Below are positions 23,820 to 34,033 of a stretch of 62,659 bases of DNA, piece after piece. The notes under the pieces were generated by a model. The model did no database searches, was not told where the DNA came from, and worked only from the letters and a program-made list of their open reading frames with translations. The stretch's first letter is position 1. Every line of letters begins with the position of its first letter. Source of the stretch: Oscillospiraceae bacterium (lineage in GTDB: Bacteria; Bacillota; Clostridia; Oscillospirales; SIG627). The stretch is from NCBI GenBank assembly GCA_015063605.1, contig SVTV01000017.1, forward strand, positions 1 through 62,659, in the 5' to 3' direction. The position numbers and the translations under genes were made by a program.

Positions 23820-24863
23820 TTATGATACAGTCAAAGCCTTGAAATCCTCTCTGTCTCTGATCGGATCAAAGCAACGGTTGTTGTTCAGACAGTTGACGAA
23901 ATCATCAACATCTGTTGTATCGGAATCTGTTACAGCGTGTTCTTCTTCAATGAGTGAAAATAGAGGAGCTGTGAATTTTATTGTCTTTTTATGGTTTATC
24001 TTTGTCATTTCTTCGGCGTGGTATCTTGCTTTTTTTAATTCTTCTAACACACTATCATATTCTTGCAATTTGCAAAAATAAAAAGCCTTGCTAATGGAAT
24101 TATACTGAAGCGTGTTATGGTAGTACTGAAAATTACCGTCCGGAAACATAATATTCAGTATTTTTTCAACGGCATCATACACTTCTATTGAGTCTTGACC
24201 GAATGTTAATTGGAAGAGAAAGCTGTTTAACTTTGTATTTGTAAGGTGCTGACAATGCTTTTTCCGTTCTTCGCCCTCCAAGCACCAGCAAAGCAGTTCA
24301 TCTCTTTTCTCCTCGTCCTCTTCCGATAAAGCATATTTTTTGGCTTCTTCCTTTTTTTGATTCATGCTAAGTGAAAGAACGATTCCAAACAATGCTTTGC
24401 TGTACAGTTTTGAATCCTTTGTGTTATCCAAGACGATCTTATAATGCTTTGCGGAGCTTTCAAGAAGCTGTACATATTTGCTGTGATCCAAAGTCGGAAT
24501 GGCGATGTAATACTCTGCCGATGCAAGCCATTCTATATATTCCATGTTTCCCGGATATTCGGCAACTGCACGAACGGCGATCTGATAATTTTTTTCCTTG
24601 TCGTCATGCTTCCAATAGTCGTGAAAAGCTTCATCAAATTCCGCTTTTCTCAGATCCTTTTGATATGTTTCCATTCCAAGAAGATGGTCGGTAGTCACGC
24701 TGAATAAATTTGCAAGGGGAGGCAACAGAGAAATATCCGGCATAGCCGCATCTGTTTCCCAACGGCTTACGGCCTGAGGCGAAATAGAAAGAAGCTCGGC
24801 GAGGTTCTCTTGAGTCATTTTTGCTTCTTGTCGAAGCGATTTGATCGTTTGTCCGAATGTCAT
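23820..24863 (-). CDS. XRE-family regulator with helical C-terminal domain
   Basis: DNA-binding regulator, 347 residues. The first 65 residues form a Cro/C1 helix-turn-helix: FGQTIKSLRQEAKMTQENLA, then LLSISPQAVSRWETDAAMP and the typical LANLFSVTTDHLLG tail. The rest is alpha-helical and TPR-like (ELLCWCLEGEERKKHC, KAFYFCKLQEYDSVLEELKK), as in Clostridial XRE proteins whose C-terminus senses a peptide or cell state. ATG 24863 is about 10 nt after AGGAG; an ATG at 24872 crowds it. It lies alone in the accessory patch, and its AT-rich codon use differs from ruv and nrd neighbours. Confidence 0.85.
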   Translation of the reverse strand: MTFGQTIKSLRQEAKMTQENLAELLSISPQAVSRWETDAAMPDISLLPPLANLFSVTTDHLLGMETYQKDLRKAEFDEAFHDYWKHDDKEKNYQIAVRAVAEYPGNMEYIEWLASAEYYIAIPTLDHSKYVQLLESSAKHYKIVLDNTKDSKLYSKALFGIVLSLSMNQKKEEAKKYALSEEDEEKRDELLCWCLEGEERKKHCQHLTNTKLNSFLFQLTFGQDSIEVYDAVEKILNIMFPDGNFQYYHNTLQYNSISKAFYFCKLQEYDSVLEELKKARYHAEEMTKINHKKTIKFTAPLFSLIEEEHAVTDSDTTDVDDFVNCLNNNRCFDPIRDREDFKALTVS

Positions 24864-24892
24864 ATAAATCATTCTCCTATTTATTATAACTT

Positions 24893-24900
24893 GACCGGTC
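24893..24900. promoter_or_regulatory. Palindrome in the XRE promoter region
   Basis: GACCGGTC is a perfect 8-bp palindrome immediately upstream of a minus-strand TATAAT (24882-24887), in the place of a -10/-35 spacer. It is GC-rich in an AT-rich gap and could be the regulator's own operator. Confidence 0.3.
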
Positions 24901-25054
24901 TGTGTTCATATTATAACAATTATTTTCTTCTTTGTCCACCGCTCGTTAATTGAGAGAGTGTAAATTGAAAATTGAGACGGATACATGAAATACTTCGTTT
25001 TAATTTCTATAAAGCCCATATTATCGTAACCGAAAAATTCCAAATGAGGGTTTA

Positions 25055-25082
25055 AGTGAAGAGTGAAGAGTGAAGAGTGAAA
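25055..25082. repeat. 7-bp tandem repeat, four copies
   Basis: AGTGAAG is repeated three times exactly and once with a final mismatch. It lies between the XRE gene and tRNA-Val, just beyond the tRNA terminator. No function is evident. Confidence 0.7.
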
Positions 25083-25117
25083 AAGTAAAATCCCGAATGC
25101 GAAAGCATTCGGGATTT
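25082..25117 (-). terminator. Terminator of tRNA-Val
   Basis: AAATCCCGAATGC and GCATTCGGGATTT form a perfect stem of 13 pairs around a GAAA loop. On the minus strand it follows the tRNA directly and ends in TTTTAC then TTTTTC. Confidence 0.85.
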
Positions 25118-25119
25118 CT

Positions 25120-25196
<77 letters not shown>

Positions 25197-25231
25197 TATT
25201 GATCGTGCGGAGCTTTGTCCGTAACATTTAC

Positions 25232-25260
25232 ATTTTAATACTTTTATGAAAAAAAGTCAA
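25232..25260 (-). promoter_or_regulatory. Promoter of tRNA-Val
   Basis: On the minus strand TTGACT (25255-25260), 17-bp spacer, TAAAAT (25232-25237), about 36 bp before the tRNA 5' end. Confidence 0.7.
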
Positions 25261-25382
25261 TAGATAATTGCGTTAATTCACATTATATTCAGAAAAAAAC
25301 GTGCTCTGCGCTGTAGTCTGTGTTTGAAAAGAAAAAAATGAGATTTTAATTAAAACTTAATCTTAAAAAGTTGAAAACAAAA

Positions 25383-25411
25383 TTGACTTTACAAAATGAA
25401 TATGATATAAT
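25383..25411 (+). promoter_or_regulatory. Promoter of the ruvCAB operon
   Basis: TTGACT (25383-25388), 17-bp spacer, TATAAT (25406-25411) with a TG extended -10. I see no clear LexA box next to it. Confidence 0.78.
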
Positions 25412-25453
25412 AAGATGATAATGTATAGTTTTTATCGGGAGAATGGGTGTAAT

Positions 25454-25978
25454 ATGATAATAATGGGTATAGACCCCGGAATAGCCACCGTAGGCTTTGG
25501 GTTAGTCTCCTATGAGAATACAAAATTCAGATTCCTCGATTGCGGCGTTATCGAAACTCCTGCGGGAATGCGGGTGGAAAAGAGACTGTCACTTTTATAT
25601 GACGGAATGTGCGAGCTTATAGATAAATACGCTCCCGATGAGTGCTCGGTGGAAGAATTGTTTTTCAACTCCAACAGAAAGACAGTTATCAATGTTGCTC
25701 AGGCAAGAGGTGTAATTTTGCTTGCCGCTGAGAGACACGGCATAGATATATACGAATACACACCCCTGCAGGTCAAAAATTCCGTTGTGGGATACGGTCA
25801 TGCGGAAAAAAGACAGGTCATGGAAATGGTAAAGCTTATGCTTGATCTGCCCGGGATCCCCAAGCCCGATGATGCGGCGGATGCATTGGCGTTGGCTGTG
25901 TGCCATGCTCATGCGGGAGCATCAAAGCTCAGAAGACTTGATAAGCTCGATATGGCACGAAGAACGGGCGGTAAATAA
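25454..25978 (+). CDS. ruvC: Holliday-junction resolvase RuvC
   Basis: Endonuclease that cuts Holliday junctions after RuvAB branch migration. The acidic catalytic set is visible: Asp in [15 protein letters not shown], Glu in [11 protein letters not shown], and the Asp pair in [27 protein letters not shown] and [20 protein letters not shown] are also diagnostic. 175 residues. The ATG at 25454 is used because the family starts right at the first strand; an earlier in-frame ATG (25415) adds a non-homologous 13 residues. First gene of ruvCAB. Confidence 0.96.
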   Translation: MIIMGIDPGIATVGFGLVSYENTKFRFLDCGVIETPAGMRVEKRLSLLYDGMCELIDKYAPDECSVEELFFNSNRKTVINVAQARGVILLAAERHGIDIYEYTPLQVKNSVVGYGHAEKRQVMEMVKLMLDLPGIPKPDDAADALALAVCHAHAGASKLRRLDKLDMARRTGGK

Positions 25979-26015
25979 AAACATGAATCATTCAAGGAAA
26001 GTACGGTGAGGCTGA

Positions 26016-26645
26016 ATGTATAAGTACATAATCGGGAAAAAGGTATATGTTGGAAACGGAGAAGCGGTTCTCGACAATAACGGTATCGGATACAGATTTT
26101 TTATTTCCGATAAAACAGCGGGTGCTTTGCTTGCGTCCTCTGAAAATGAAGCGAAACTTTATACATATCTCAATGTCAGAGAAGATGCCATGGAGCTTTA
26201 CGGTTTTCATTCCGAGGATGAGCTGAACAGCTTCAAAATGCTTATCACCGTATCGGGAATAGGTGCGAAAGCCGCCGTAAGCGTTCTTTCCGTTCTCTCT
26301 CCCGAAAAGCTTGCAATAAGTGTTCTGTCCGACGATGCAAAAGCCATTGCGGCAGCTCAGGGAATAGGCCTGAAGAAAGCGCAGAAGATAATTCTTGAAA
26401 TAAAGGATAAGATAGCCAAGGATAAAGCATCATTGAAGAACGCACCCTCCGTTAAGGGAAGCGCTGTATACGATGACAATGAGGACGATTGCTCCGAGGC
26501 GATAAATGCTCTCATTGTATTGGGATATACTCCCGCCGAAGCCGCATCCGCCGTTTCTTCCGTTGATACAGCGGGAAAGAGCCTTGAAAAGATAATCAAA
26601 GAAGCACTTAAGAAGATCACAGAGGATAAAAACACATGCCGATAA
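26016..26645 (+). CDS. ruvA: Holliday-junction DNA helicase subunit RuvA
   Basis: Junction-specific DNA-binding tetramer that directs RuvB. 209 residues: N-terminal OB fold ([37 protein letters not shown]), two helix-hairpin-helix motifs ([18 protein letters not shown] and [19 protein letters not shown]) and a C-terminal domain that contacts RuvB ([16 protein letters not shown]). The final ten bases overlap ruvB, indicating coupled translation. Confidence 0.96.
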   Translation: MYKYIIGKKVYVGNGEAVLDNNGIGYRFFISDKTAGALLASSENEAKLYTYLNVREDAMELYGFHSEDELNSFKMLITVSGIGAKAAVSVLSVLSPEKLAISVLSDDAKAIAAAQGIGLKKAQKIILEIKDKIAKDKASLKNAPSVKGSAVYDDNEDDCSEAINALIVLGYTPAEAASAVSSVDTAGKSLEKIIKEALKKITEDKNTCR

Positions 26646-27727
26646 GAAGTTCGTTTGATGATGGAGAGCTTAACAAAAGAATAGTCGATCCGTCTTATGA
26701 AGAAGAGGATGGCTCGGGTGCAAGTGACGGCGAAGTATCGTTAAGACCGCATTCTCTCGATGAATTTATCGGGCAGGAAAAGGTGAAGGAGAATTTAAAG
26801 GTATTCATCAATGCCGCAAAATTGCGCGGTGAATCCATAGACCATATCCTTCTTTACGGCCCTCCCGGATTGGGAAAGACTACCCTTTCCGAAATAATTG
26901 CCGAGGAAATGGGCGTCAATTTCAGAATAACCTCAGGACCCGCCATCGAAAAGCAGGGAGATCTTGCGGCTCTTATGACGAATCTTTCTTGCGGAGACGT
27001 AATGTTTATAGACGAGATACACCGCCTTAACCGTTCCGTTGAGGAAATACTGTATCCCGCTATGGAGGATCACGCTCTCGATATCATTATCGGTACGGGT
27101 CCTGCCGCAAGAAGCATACGCATATCACTTGAGAGATTCACTCTCGTAGGTGCTACCACAAGAGCGGGACAGCTTTCCGCACCCTTGAGAGACAGATTCG
27201 GTATAATCCTCCGTCTTGAGCTTTATACTCACGAGGAATTGGCAAAGATCGTTACGAGAAGTGCGTCTCTGCTCGATATTCCCATAGAAAAAGACGGTGC
27301 TCTTGAAATAGCCAAAAGATCCCGCGGAACACCGCGTATCGCAAACCGTCTTCTGAAAAGAGTACGTGACTTCGCCCAGATAATTGGCGACGGTACCATC
27401 ACCCGTGAAATTGCCGACATAGCATTGAAAAAACTTGAAATAGACGAGCTTGGTCTTGATAATCTTGACAGACGGATGCTTACCGCCATAATCAAAAATT
27501 TCGACGGCGGTCCCGTGGGACTTGACACTCTTGCCGCTACCATCGGCGAGGAAACGGTAACGATAGAGGATGTATATGAGCCTTATCTTATGCAGATAGG
27601 ATTCTTGAACAGAACTCCGAGAGGCAGATGTGCCACTACAACAGCGTATGAGCATCTCGGCTTCCAAAAGCACCACGGCTCTGCAAATTCCTACAAGCAG
27701 ATCTCAATAGATGACAGTGAAGAATAA
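26636..27727 (+). CDS. ruvB: Holliday-junction branch-migration ATPase RuvB
   Basis: Hexameric AAA+ motor for branch migration. 363 residues. Characteristic [20 protein letters not shown], Walker [14 protein letters not shown], Walker [17 protein letters not shown], sensor 1 [20 protein letters not shown], and arginine-finger region. C-terminal winged helix with [16 protein letters not shown]. Overlaps ruvA by 10 bp. Confidence 0.97.
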   Translation: MPIRSSFDDGELNKRIVDPSYEEEDGSGASDGEVSLRPHSLDEFIGQEKVKENLKVFINAAKLRGESIDHILLYGPPGLGKTTLSEIIAEEMGVNFRITSGPAIEKQGDLAALMTNLSCGDVMFIDEIHRLNRSVEEILYPAMEDHALDIIIGTGPAARSIRISLERFTLVGATTRAGQLSAPLRDRFGIILRLELYTHEELAKIVTRSASLLDIPIEKDGALEIAKRSRGTPRIANRLLKRVRDFAQIIGDGTITREIADIALKKLEIDELGLDNLDRRMLTAIIKNFDGGPVGLDTLAATIGEETVTIEDVYEPYLMQIGFLNRTPRGRCATTTAYEHLGFQKHHGSANSYKQISIDDSEE

Positions 27728-27768
27728 AGTCTGAGAATAAATTTCAGACGGAAGTAAAGAGAAAGAAT

Positions 27769-28635
27769 ATGTTTATATCGGATAATTGGAAAGATTACAG
27801 ACTTCTTGACGCCTCCGACGGAGAGCGTCTTGAAAAATGGGGAAAAGTAACTCTGATACGTCCCGATCCTCAGATAATATGGAACGGAATGAAGGAAAGC
27901 AGAGAATGGAATAGATTCGACGGTCACTATATCCGCTCAAAATCGGGCGGAGGTGCATGGGATAATAAGGGTATGCCCGAGGAGTGGACTATCCGCTATA
28001 ACGATCTCACGTTCATGATACGTCCCATGGGATTCAAGCATACGGGAATTTTTCCCGAGCAGGCGTGTAATTGGGATTATTGCAGAAAGCTTATACGTGA
28101 GTCGGAAAGAAAGGTATCGGTCATAAATCTTTTTGCTTATACCGGTGCGGCTACCGTTGCATGTGCAAAAGAAGGCGCTTCCGTTTGCCATGTTGATGCT
28201 TCCAAGGGCATAGTTGCATGCGCAAAGGAAAATGCAAGATTATCGGGACTTGCCGAAGCTCCCATACGATACATAGTTGACGATTGCTTTAAATTCGTCG
28301 AAAGAGAAATAAAGCGCGGCAAAAAGTATGACGGAATAATAATGGATCCCCCCTCCTACGGACGAGGACCGGGCGGCGAGACATGGAAGCTTGAGGAAAG
28401 TATACATTCTTTTATCAAGCTTACAGCTAACATTTTAAGCGATGATCCGTTGTTCTTCATAATCAATTCTTATACTACGGGACTTTCTCCCAAAACGGTA
28501 GAATATATGCTTGCTTCCGTTTTGAAGGGTAAGTACGGCGGAAGGGCAGAAAGCGGAGAGCTTGGTCTTCCCGTGGAATCCTCGGGACTTCCGTTGCCCT
28601 GCGGAGCAGTTGTAAGATGGAATTTCAAAGCGTAA
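27769..28635 (+). CDS. Class I SAM-dependent methyltransferase, RlmI/RlmK-like
   Basis: Probable RNA or protein methyltransferase, 288 residues. The SAM motif is VINLFAYTGAATVACAKEGA, followed by acidic motif VCHVDASKG and the catalytic loop DGIIMDPPSYGRGPGGE (DPPxY/F, as in RlmI/RlmK 23S rRNA cytosine C5 and guanine N2 methyltransferases). There is no PUA domain at the N-terminus, so it differs from full RlmI. It lies 41 bp after ruvB. Target is inferred only. Confidence 0.82.
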   Translation: MFISDNWKDYRLLDASDGERLEKWGKVTLIRPDPQIIWNGMKESREWNRFDGHYIRSKSGGGAWDNKGMPEEWTIRYNDLTFMIRPMGFKHTGIFPEQACNWDYCRKLIRESERKVSVINLFAYTGAATVACAKEGASVCHVDASKGIVACAKENARLSGLAEAPIRYIVDDCFKFVEREIKRGKKYDGIIMDPPSYGRGPGGETWKLEESIHSFIKLTANILSDDPLFFIINSYTTGLSPKTVEYMLASVLKGKYGGRAESGELGLPVESSGLPLPCGAVVRWNFKA

Positions 28636-28683
28636 AATATGCTTTGAGAACATTTATTGTTTTATAAGGAAAATATAAAAATT

Positions 28684-29574
28684 ATGCCAAAAGAAATAAT
28701 AATATCGGCTGAAAACATTTCGTTCGAATATCCGACGGATGATATGAGTGTAAATCATGCGGCTGTTTCGAATGTATCGATCGCCATTGAAAAGGGAAGC
28801 TTTGTTGCCATTCTCGGTCATAACGGATCGGGAAAGTCCACATTGGCAAAGCTTTTTAACGGCATTCTCGTTCCTACGGAAGGAAAAATATTCGTCAAAG
28901 GCATGGATACCTCCGACGATGATCTTCTCTTTGAATTGAGAAAGACCGTAGGCATGGTATTTCAGAATCCCGATAATCAGCTTGTAGCGACTATCGTGGA
29001 GGAGGATGTGGCTTTCGCTCCCGAAAATCTCGGTGTACAGCCTGCGGAGATCAGAAAAAGAGTTGATAAGGCTCTTGAGACCGTGGGAATGAAGGAGTAT
29101 GCATCCCATGCTCCCCACAAGCTTTCGGGCGGTCAGAAGCAGAGAGTCGCAATAGCGGGAATACTTGCCATGGAGCCCGAGTGCATCGTGCTTGATGAGT
29201 CTACCGCAATGCTCGATCCTGCGGGCAGAGCCGAGATAATGAAGACGATAAAACGTCTGAATGAGAACGGAATGACGGTGATCCTCATAACTCATTATAT
29301 GGATGAGGCAGCAGAGGCAGACAGAATAATCGTTATGAATGACGGTAAGGTGGAGGCTGACGGAGCTCCTCGAAAGATCTTTTCCGAGCCCGGGAAGCTT
29401 TCCGCCATAGGTCTTGACGTTCCTCAGATAACTGAGCTGACGGAGCTTCTTTCGTCATCCGATATTATCAAAAATAAGTTTTCATTCCCAAAAGGAATAA
29501 CCGACGAGGACGAGGCGGCGGATTATATCGAAAGGCTGTTCGACTCCTTCGGTGCGGCTGTAAGACCGCAATAA
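28684..29574 (+). CDS. ecfA1: ECF transporter ATPase EcfA1
   Basis: One of two ATPases of the shared energy-coupling module that drives vitamin-specific S components. Walker [15 protein letters not shown]-loop VFQNPDNQ, signature [13 protein letters not shown], Walker [14 protein letters not shown]. The Glu after the Walker B Asp is present. C-terminal region [15 protein letters not shown] is typical of the EcfA family. ATG 28684 chosen (MPKEIII); a TTG at 28657 is upstream. First of ecfA1-ecfA2-ecfT-truA, the conserved Firmicutes order usually following rplQ, which is absent here. Confidence 0.93.
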   Translation: MPKEIIISAENISFEYPTDDMSVNHAAVSNVSIAIEKGSFVAILGHNGSGKSTLAKLFNGILVPTEGKIFVKGMDTSDDDLLFELRKTVGMVFQNPDNQLVATIVEEDVAFAPENLGVQPAEIRKRVDKALETVGMKEYASHAPHKLSGGQKQRVAIAGILAMEPECIVLDESTAMLDPAGRAEIMKTIKRLNENGMTVILITHYMDEAAEADRIIVMNDGKVEADGAPRKIFSEPGKLSAIGLDVPQITELTELLSSSDIIKNKFSFPKGITDEDEAADYIERLFDSFGAAVRPQ

Positions 29575-29637
29575 CAGATAACACATTTTCGGGACATGAA
29601 GGTCGTCCCAAGGTCAGAAAGGCACGGTCATAATATA

Positions 29638-30492
29638 GTGGCAAAGCTTGAACTTGAAAATGTTTCATATGTTTACGGTGCGGGTACACCTTTTTGCATA
29701 ACCGCCCTTAAGGATATAAATATTTCATTCGGTGAAAATAAAATAACGGGTATTATTGGTCATACGGGCTCCGGAAAATCCACTCTCACACAGCTTTTCA
29801 ACGGTCTTATCAAGCCCGAGACAGGCGTTGTAAGGCTCGATGGCATGGATATATGGGAGGATCCGAAGGCGATCAGTAAGATCAGACACAGAATAGGTCT
29901 TGTTTTCCAGTATCCCGAATATCAGCTTTTTGAGGAAACGGTGGAAAAGGATATTGCTTTCGGTCCCGTCAATATGAAAAAGACGCCCGAACAGGTAAAG
30001 CTGCTTGTAGAGCAGGCGGCTGACTTTACGGGTATCCCGAAAAGTATGCTCTGTATGTCTCCCTTTGAGTTGTCCGGAGGACAGAAGAGAAGAGTAGCCA
30101 TAGCAGGGGTTATTGCAATGGATCCCGACATACTTGTTCTCGATGAGCCTGCGGCGGGACTCGATCCCGGGGGCAGAGAAGAGATCCTCGGCAGGATCAA
30201 GGCGTACCGCGATAAAAAGAATAAAACCGTCATACTCATTTCCCACAGCATGGAGGATATGGCAAAATACGCCGAAGAGCTCGTTGTAATGAAAAACGGT
30301 ACGGTTATCATGCATGACACCGTGGCGGAGGTCTTCAAGAGGACCGATCTGATAGAAGAAACAGGTCTTTCCGTACCCCGCATAACAAAGCTTATGAAGC
30401 GGTTGAAAAAGGACGGTTATCCCGTAAGCGACAGCGTATATACTGTAGAAGCGGCTTACAATGAGATAATGAATGTCCTGAATAAACAGTAA
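29638..30492 (+). CDS. ecfA2: ECF transporter ATPase EcfA2
   Basis: Second ATPase of the ECF module. Walker A IGHTGSGKSTLTQ, Q-loop VFQYPEYQLFEETV (the EcfA2 hallmark), signature LSGGQKRRVAIAG, Walker B ILVLDEPAAGLDP. The GTG at 29638 gives MAKLELENVSYVYGAGTPF, which matches the family start. An ATG at 29596 would add 14 unmatched residues with no good ribosome site. An AAAGG lies 14 nt before the GTG within the leader motif shared with other genes of the window. Confidence 0.9.
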   Translation: MAKLELENVSYVYGAGTPFCITALKDINISFGENKITGIIGHTGSGKSTLTQLFNGLIKPETGVVRLDGMDIWEDPKAISKIRHRIGLVFQYPEYQLFEETVEKDIAFGPVNMKKTPEQVKLLVEQAADFTGIPKSMLCMSPFELSGGQKRRVAIAGVIAMDPDILVLDEPAAGLDPGGREEILGRIKAYRDKKNKTVILISHSMEDMAKYAEELVVMKNGTVIMHDTVAEVFKRTDLIEETGLSVPRITKLMKRLKKDGYPVSDSVYTVEAAYNEIMNVLNKQ

Positions 30493-30519
30493 CGGTATTA
30501 ATAATGAAAGGGCATAAGA

Positions 30520-31314
30520 ATGCTTAAGGACATAACATTAGGTCAGTTTTTCCCGGGTGATTCCATAGTTCACAAGCTGGATCCCCGTATGAAAATAATC
30601 TTGATGATGATATATGTGGCGGCTGTATTTTTTGCCGATACATGGCTGACCTTTTCACTGCTGATAATCTGCACATTGGCTTTGATAATCGTTTCGAAGC
30701 TTTCTGTCGGAACCATACTCAAGGGTATGAAGCCGATAGTGTTTATTGCGGCGTTTACGGCGGTAATCAATATTTTTTGGTCAACAGGAGAAACACCCCT
30801 CGTATCCTTTTGGGGAATAACAATATATCCCGAGGGCTTGAGAATGGCTGTGTTCACCATTATCAGGATAGTATCCCTCGTTACGGGTACAAGTGTCCTT
30901 CTCACGTATACAACAAGCCCCATGGCGCTGACCGATGGAATAGAGAGACTTTTCTCTCCGCTGAAAAAAATACACGTTCCCGTACATGAGTTTGCGATGA
31001 TGATGACGATAGCGTTAAGATTCATTCCCACACTTGTGGAGGAAACGGAAAAGATCACAAATGCACAGAAAGCGAGAGGTGCTGATTTCGAATCGGGAAA
31101 TCTTCTTGCCAGAGCAAAAGCCATGATTCCCGTTCTGATCCCATTGTTCGTTTCCGCATTCAGAAGAGCGGATGAATTGGCTGTTGCCATGGAATGCCGT
31201 CTCTATCACGGAGGCGAGGGCAGAACGAGAATGAAGGTACTGAAGCTCTCGGTATCGGATATAGTATTTCTTATTATTTCCATTGCTTTCTTTGCATTGA
31301 TGGTAGTTTTATAA
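30520..31314 (+). CDS. ecfT: ECF transporter transmembrane subunit EcfT
   Basis: Scaffold membrane protein linking EcfA1/A2 to S components. 264 residues. LGQFFPGDSIVHKLDPRMKI at the N-terminus is diagnostic; five to six hydrophobic segments; and the coupling helices carry the Ala-Arg-Gly type motifs NAQKARGADFE and AMECRLYHGGEGRT. No S component gene adjoins, consistent with a group II (shared) ECF system. Confidence 0.94.
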   Translation: MLKDITLGQFFPGDSIVHKLDPRMKIILMMIYVAAVFFADTWLTFSLLIICTLALIIVSKLSVGTILKGMKPIVFIAAFTAVINIFWSTGETPLVSFWGITIYPEGLRMAVFTIIRIVSLVTGTSVLLTYTTSPMALTDGIERLFSPLKKIHVPVHEFAMMMTIALRFIPTLVEETEKITNAQKARGADFESGNLLARAKAMIPVLIPLFVSAFRRADELAVAMECRLYHGGEGRTRMKVLKLSVSDIVFLIISIAFFALMVVL

Positions 31315-31318
31315 AGAT

Positions 31319-32059
31319 ATGTCTGATACAAAAAGAGTAAAGCTTACGATATCCTATGACGGAACACGCTACCACGGCTTTCAGATACAGAATAATGCAA
31401 TCACCGTTCAGGGTGAATTTGAAAGCTCCATGAGTAAGCTTTTCGGAGAAGAAATAAGTATAACCGGATGCTCCAGAACGGATGCGGGCGTTCATGCGCA
31501 GAATTTCGTTCTTCATGCTGATATTCCCGCATTCTTTCCAACAAATAAAATACATCTTGCTCTCAATACGTTTCTTCCCGATGATATCTGCGTGCTTCAC
31601 GGAGAGGATGTGGATGAAAGCTTTCATGCAAGATATTCCTGTGTGGAAAAGACTTACAGATATATGATCCTCAACAGAGTTGTGAGAGACCCGTTTTATC
31701 GAACGAGGGCGTGGCATTTTCCTTATCACCTTGATATTGAAAAAATGAATCTGGCAGCTTCGGATATAATAGGAGAGCATGATTTTTCCTCATTTATGGC
31801 ACAGGGCTCCCCCGTTTCATCAACTGTGAGAGATGTAAGAGCCTGCAGTGTTGAGAGAGACGGAGACGTGGTATCTGTGTATATCACCGCAAACGGATTT
31901 TTATACAATATGGTTCGGATAGTTACAGGCACGCTGGCGGCGGCGGGCACGGGGAAGCTCACCGAATCGGTAAGGGACATATTATTATCTTGTGACAGGA
32001 CAAGAGCGGGAATAACGGCTCCGCCGCAGGGTCTTTACCTTTATGAAGTGAAATATTGA
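31319..32059 (+). CDS. truA: tRNA pseudouridine(38-40) synthase TruA
   Basis: Makes pseudouridine at positions 38-40 of the tRNA anticodon arm. 246 residues. The catalytic Asp is in GCSRTDAGVHA. Also typical are ISYDGTRYHGFQIQ, ARYSCVEKTYRYMI and FLYNMVRIVTGTL. It begins four bases after ecfT stops. Confidence 0.96.
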   Translation: MSDTKRVKLTISYDGTRYHGFQIQNNAITVQGEFESSMSKLFGEEISITGCSRTDAGVHAQNFVLHADIPAFFPTNKIHLALNTFLPDDICVLHGEDVDESFHARYSCVEKTYRYMILNRVVRDPFYRTRAWHFPYHLDIEKMNLAASDIIGEHDFSSFMAQGSPVSSTVRDVRACSVERDGDVVSVYITANGFLYNMVRIVTGTLAAAGTGKLTESVRDILLSCDRTRAGITAPPQGLYLYEVKY

Positions 32060-32060
32060 T

Positions 32061-33227
32061 ATGACAGATAACAATCATTATATCAGAACGGCTAAAAGAT
32101 TCAGAATGTACAAGTTCATAGCCCTTATTGCTTTTGCTGTCTTTTTTATGGCAGGGCTTGTGGCATTCAAGGATGATATCACAGCCGAAAATCTGAAGTA
32201 TTTATTCAAATATATAAACACTTCTCCTCAAGAGCTTGAGGAAAGTGAGTATACGATACGTCTCTCCGCTCCCGGTGATGTTCAGGCGGGAATGTTCCGC
32301 GAGGATTTTGCCGTTCTGTACGGTGATTCCTTCAGTATGTACACATTCTCGGATGAGCTTTTGTATACTCAACCTGTATATATGTCTTATCCCAAAATGG
32401 TAATAAGCCAAAAGGGTGTGCTGTGCTATGATGTGGGAGGTAGCTCCCTTAAGGTGTTCAATTCATTTTCCCAGCTTTGGGAATTGACCTTTGAATATCC
32501 CATAATACATGCCGATATCAATGACAACGGATATGTGAGCGTTGTTGCCAGTGAGCAGGGAGTACAGGCGGCGGTATATGTGTACGATCAGAACGGTAAC
32601 CATATCTATAAATGGACTACATCCGATAAATTCGTCGTATGCGCATCTCTTTCCGATGACAGAATACCGTATGTGGCGGTGTGCACCGTGAAAAGCGAGA
32701 ACGGAGACTATTCGGGTGAAGTGATAACGCTCAAAACGGATGAGAAGAGCATATTCGATTCTAAAAAATTAGGTAACGTTCTGCCTCTTCAAAGCGGATG
32801 CTCGGATGACGGAACATACAGTATCCTTTCGGAATCATCTGTAATGGTTTATAACAGAAATACAGATGAGATAAGCTCATACTCCTTCGGCAGAGATGCT
32901 TTGAGGATGTATCGAACGGGCGGCAAGTATCTGACTCTTGCATTAAATGAGAATAAGATAGCAAACGAGTCCGATATCGTGGTTCTCAATAAAGCCTGTA
33001 AGGAAGAGTACACCGTTACGGTGTCGGGACGTCTTATGGACATGGTAATGGATGAAGACAAGATATATGTTCTTACAATGGGTACTCTCCATATTTTTGC
33101 GCCGGAGCGAAAAGAATATAAGAATATTGCCGTTTCGGATAATTTCAAAAGAGTGTACATTTCAAACACGGGACAGGTCGTTCTTCTGAGCGAGGAACGT
33201 GTTATTGCTGTGTATATAGAAATGTAA
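32061..33227 (+). CDS. DUF5711-type membrane-anchored beta-propeller-like protein
   Basis: 388 residues with one N-terminal membrane helix (about 19-37, FIALIAFAVFFMAGLVAF) and an extracytoplasmic domain of repeated strands (FAVLYGDSFSMYTF, KMVISQKGVLCYDVGGSSLK, VSVVASEQGVQAAVYVYDQNG), arranged like the blades of a beta-propeller. Such DUF5711 proteins occur widely in Clostridia, often near cvpA as here. Function unknown. It begins one base after truA, so it is co-transcribed with the ecf-truA group. Confidence 0.75.
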   Translation: MTDNNHYIRTAKRFRMYKFIALIAFAVFFMAGLVAFKDDITAENLKYLFKYINTSPQELEESEYTIRLSAPGDVQAGMFREDFAVLYGDSFSMYTFSDELLYTQPVYMSYPKMVISQKGVLCYDVGGSSLKVFNSFSQLWELTFEYPIIHADINDNGYVSVVASEQGVQAAVYVYDQNGNHIYKWTTSDKFVVCASLSDDRIPYVAVCTVKSENGDYSGEVITLKTDEKSIFDSKKLGNVLPLQSGCSDDGTYSILSESSVMVYNRNTDEISSYSFGRDALRMYRTGGKYLTLALNENKIANESDIVVLNKACKEEYTVTVSGRLMDMVMDEDKIYVLTMGTLHIFAPERKEYKNIAVSDNFKRVYISNTGQVVLLSEERVIAVYIEM

Positions 33228-33304
33228 AATAATCATATGCCGCAAGATATATATTATATCGTAATATAATTCTATCATAATCAAAACAGGAAAGGAAATA
33301 ATCA

Positions 33305-34033
33305 ATGAATATAGTTCTTGATGTATGTATCGTTGCGATTTTCGCGGTGGCGATATTTACGGGGTACTACAACGGATTTGTTAAAATGCTGCTCAATTTC
33401 TTCGGTGGAATAGCATGCTTTATAGTTGCGCTTATATTTTCTCCGATGGTCGCAGAGTTTCTGAAGGAAAACTTTTTTAAAGGATTTTTGCAGGATCAGG
33501 TCGCATCTAAGCTGGAGGAAATGCTTAATACGGCATCGGGACAGATAAATCTTGAAAGGCTTTTCGCAGATAAGCCGGAAGAGTTTACCGAGCTTTTGAA
33601 AAGATTCAACATAGATGTTGCGGAGCTTGAACAGAAATTTACGGATTTTGTAAGCGGCGGAGCTTCCGAGAGCATGGATTTTATAGCCGAAAGCATAGTT
33701 GAGTCCTGCGCTTATGCAATTTCTTATGTATTGTCATTTGTTGTCATTCTTATTGCGGCAAATATAGCCTTGAAGCTCCTTATATGGCTTTGCGATATTA
33801 TTTTTAAGCTCCCCGTTATAAGTGCGGTGGATACGCTTCTCGGCATCGGTATAGGCGCTGCTTTGGGACTTTTCTTCGTGTATGTTTTCTGTATGCTCGG
33901 AGAGTATCTCATGCCTTACCTTGTGAATATAGACAATCCGTTCTTTGAAGGCGTTTCAAGAGACAGCACTCTTTTGTATAAGATGTTTGCATCGGGTAAT
34001 CCCCTGTATGCTCTTGTAGCTGCTTTAATGTGA
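33305..34033 (+). CDS. CvpA-family membrane protein
   Basis: 242 residues, several hydrophobic segments (MNIVLDVCIVAIFAVAIFTG YYNGFVKMLLNFFGGIACFI), followed by a helical loop and FVVILIAANIALKLLIW. The N-terminal D-x-x-x-x-x-x-x-x-x-x-G-x-x-x-G-F arrangement fits CvpA (colicin V production) proteins. In Firmicutes the role is unclear, linked to envelope stress or biofilm. GGAAAGGAA site before ATG. Confidence 0.8.
   Translation: MNIVLDVCIVAIFAVAIFTGYYNGFVKMLLNFFGGIACFIVALIFSPMVAEFLKENFFKGFLQDQVASKLEEMLNTASGQINLERLFADKPEEFTELLKRFNIDVAELEQKFTDFVSGGASESMDFIAESIVESCAYAISYVLSFVVILIAANIALKLLIWLCDIIFKLPVISAVDTLLGIGIGAALGLFFVYVFCMLGEYLMPYLVNIDNPFFEGVSRDSTLLYKMFASGNPLYALVAALM

Noticed and set aside
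25055..25082. CRISPR-like repeat array
   Set aside because: The unit is only 7 bp with no spacers; no cas genes occur anywhere in the window.
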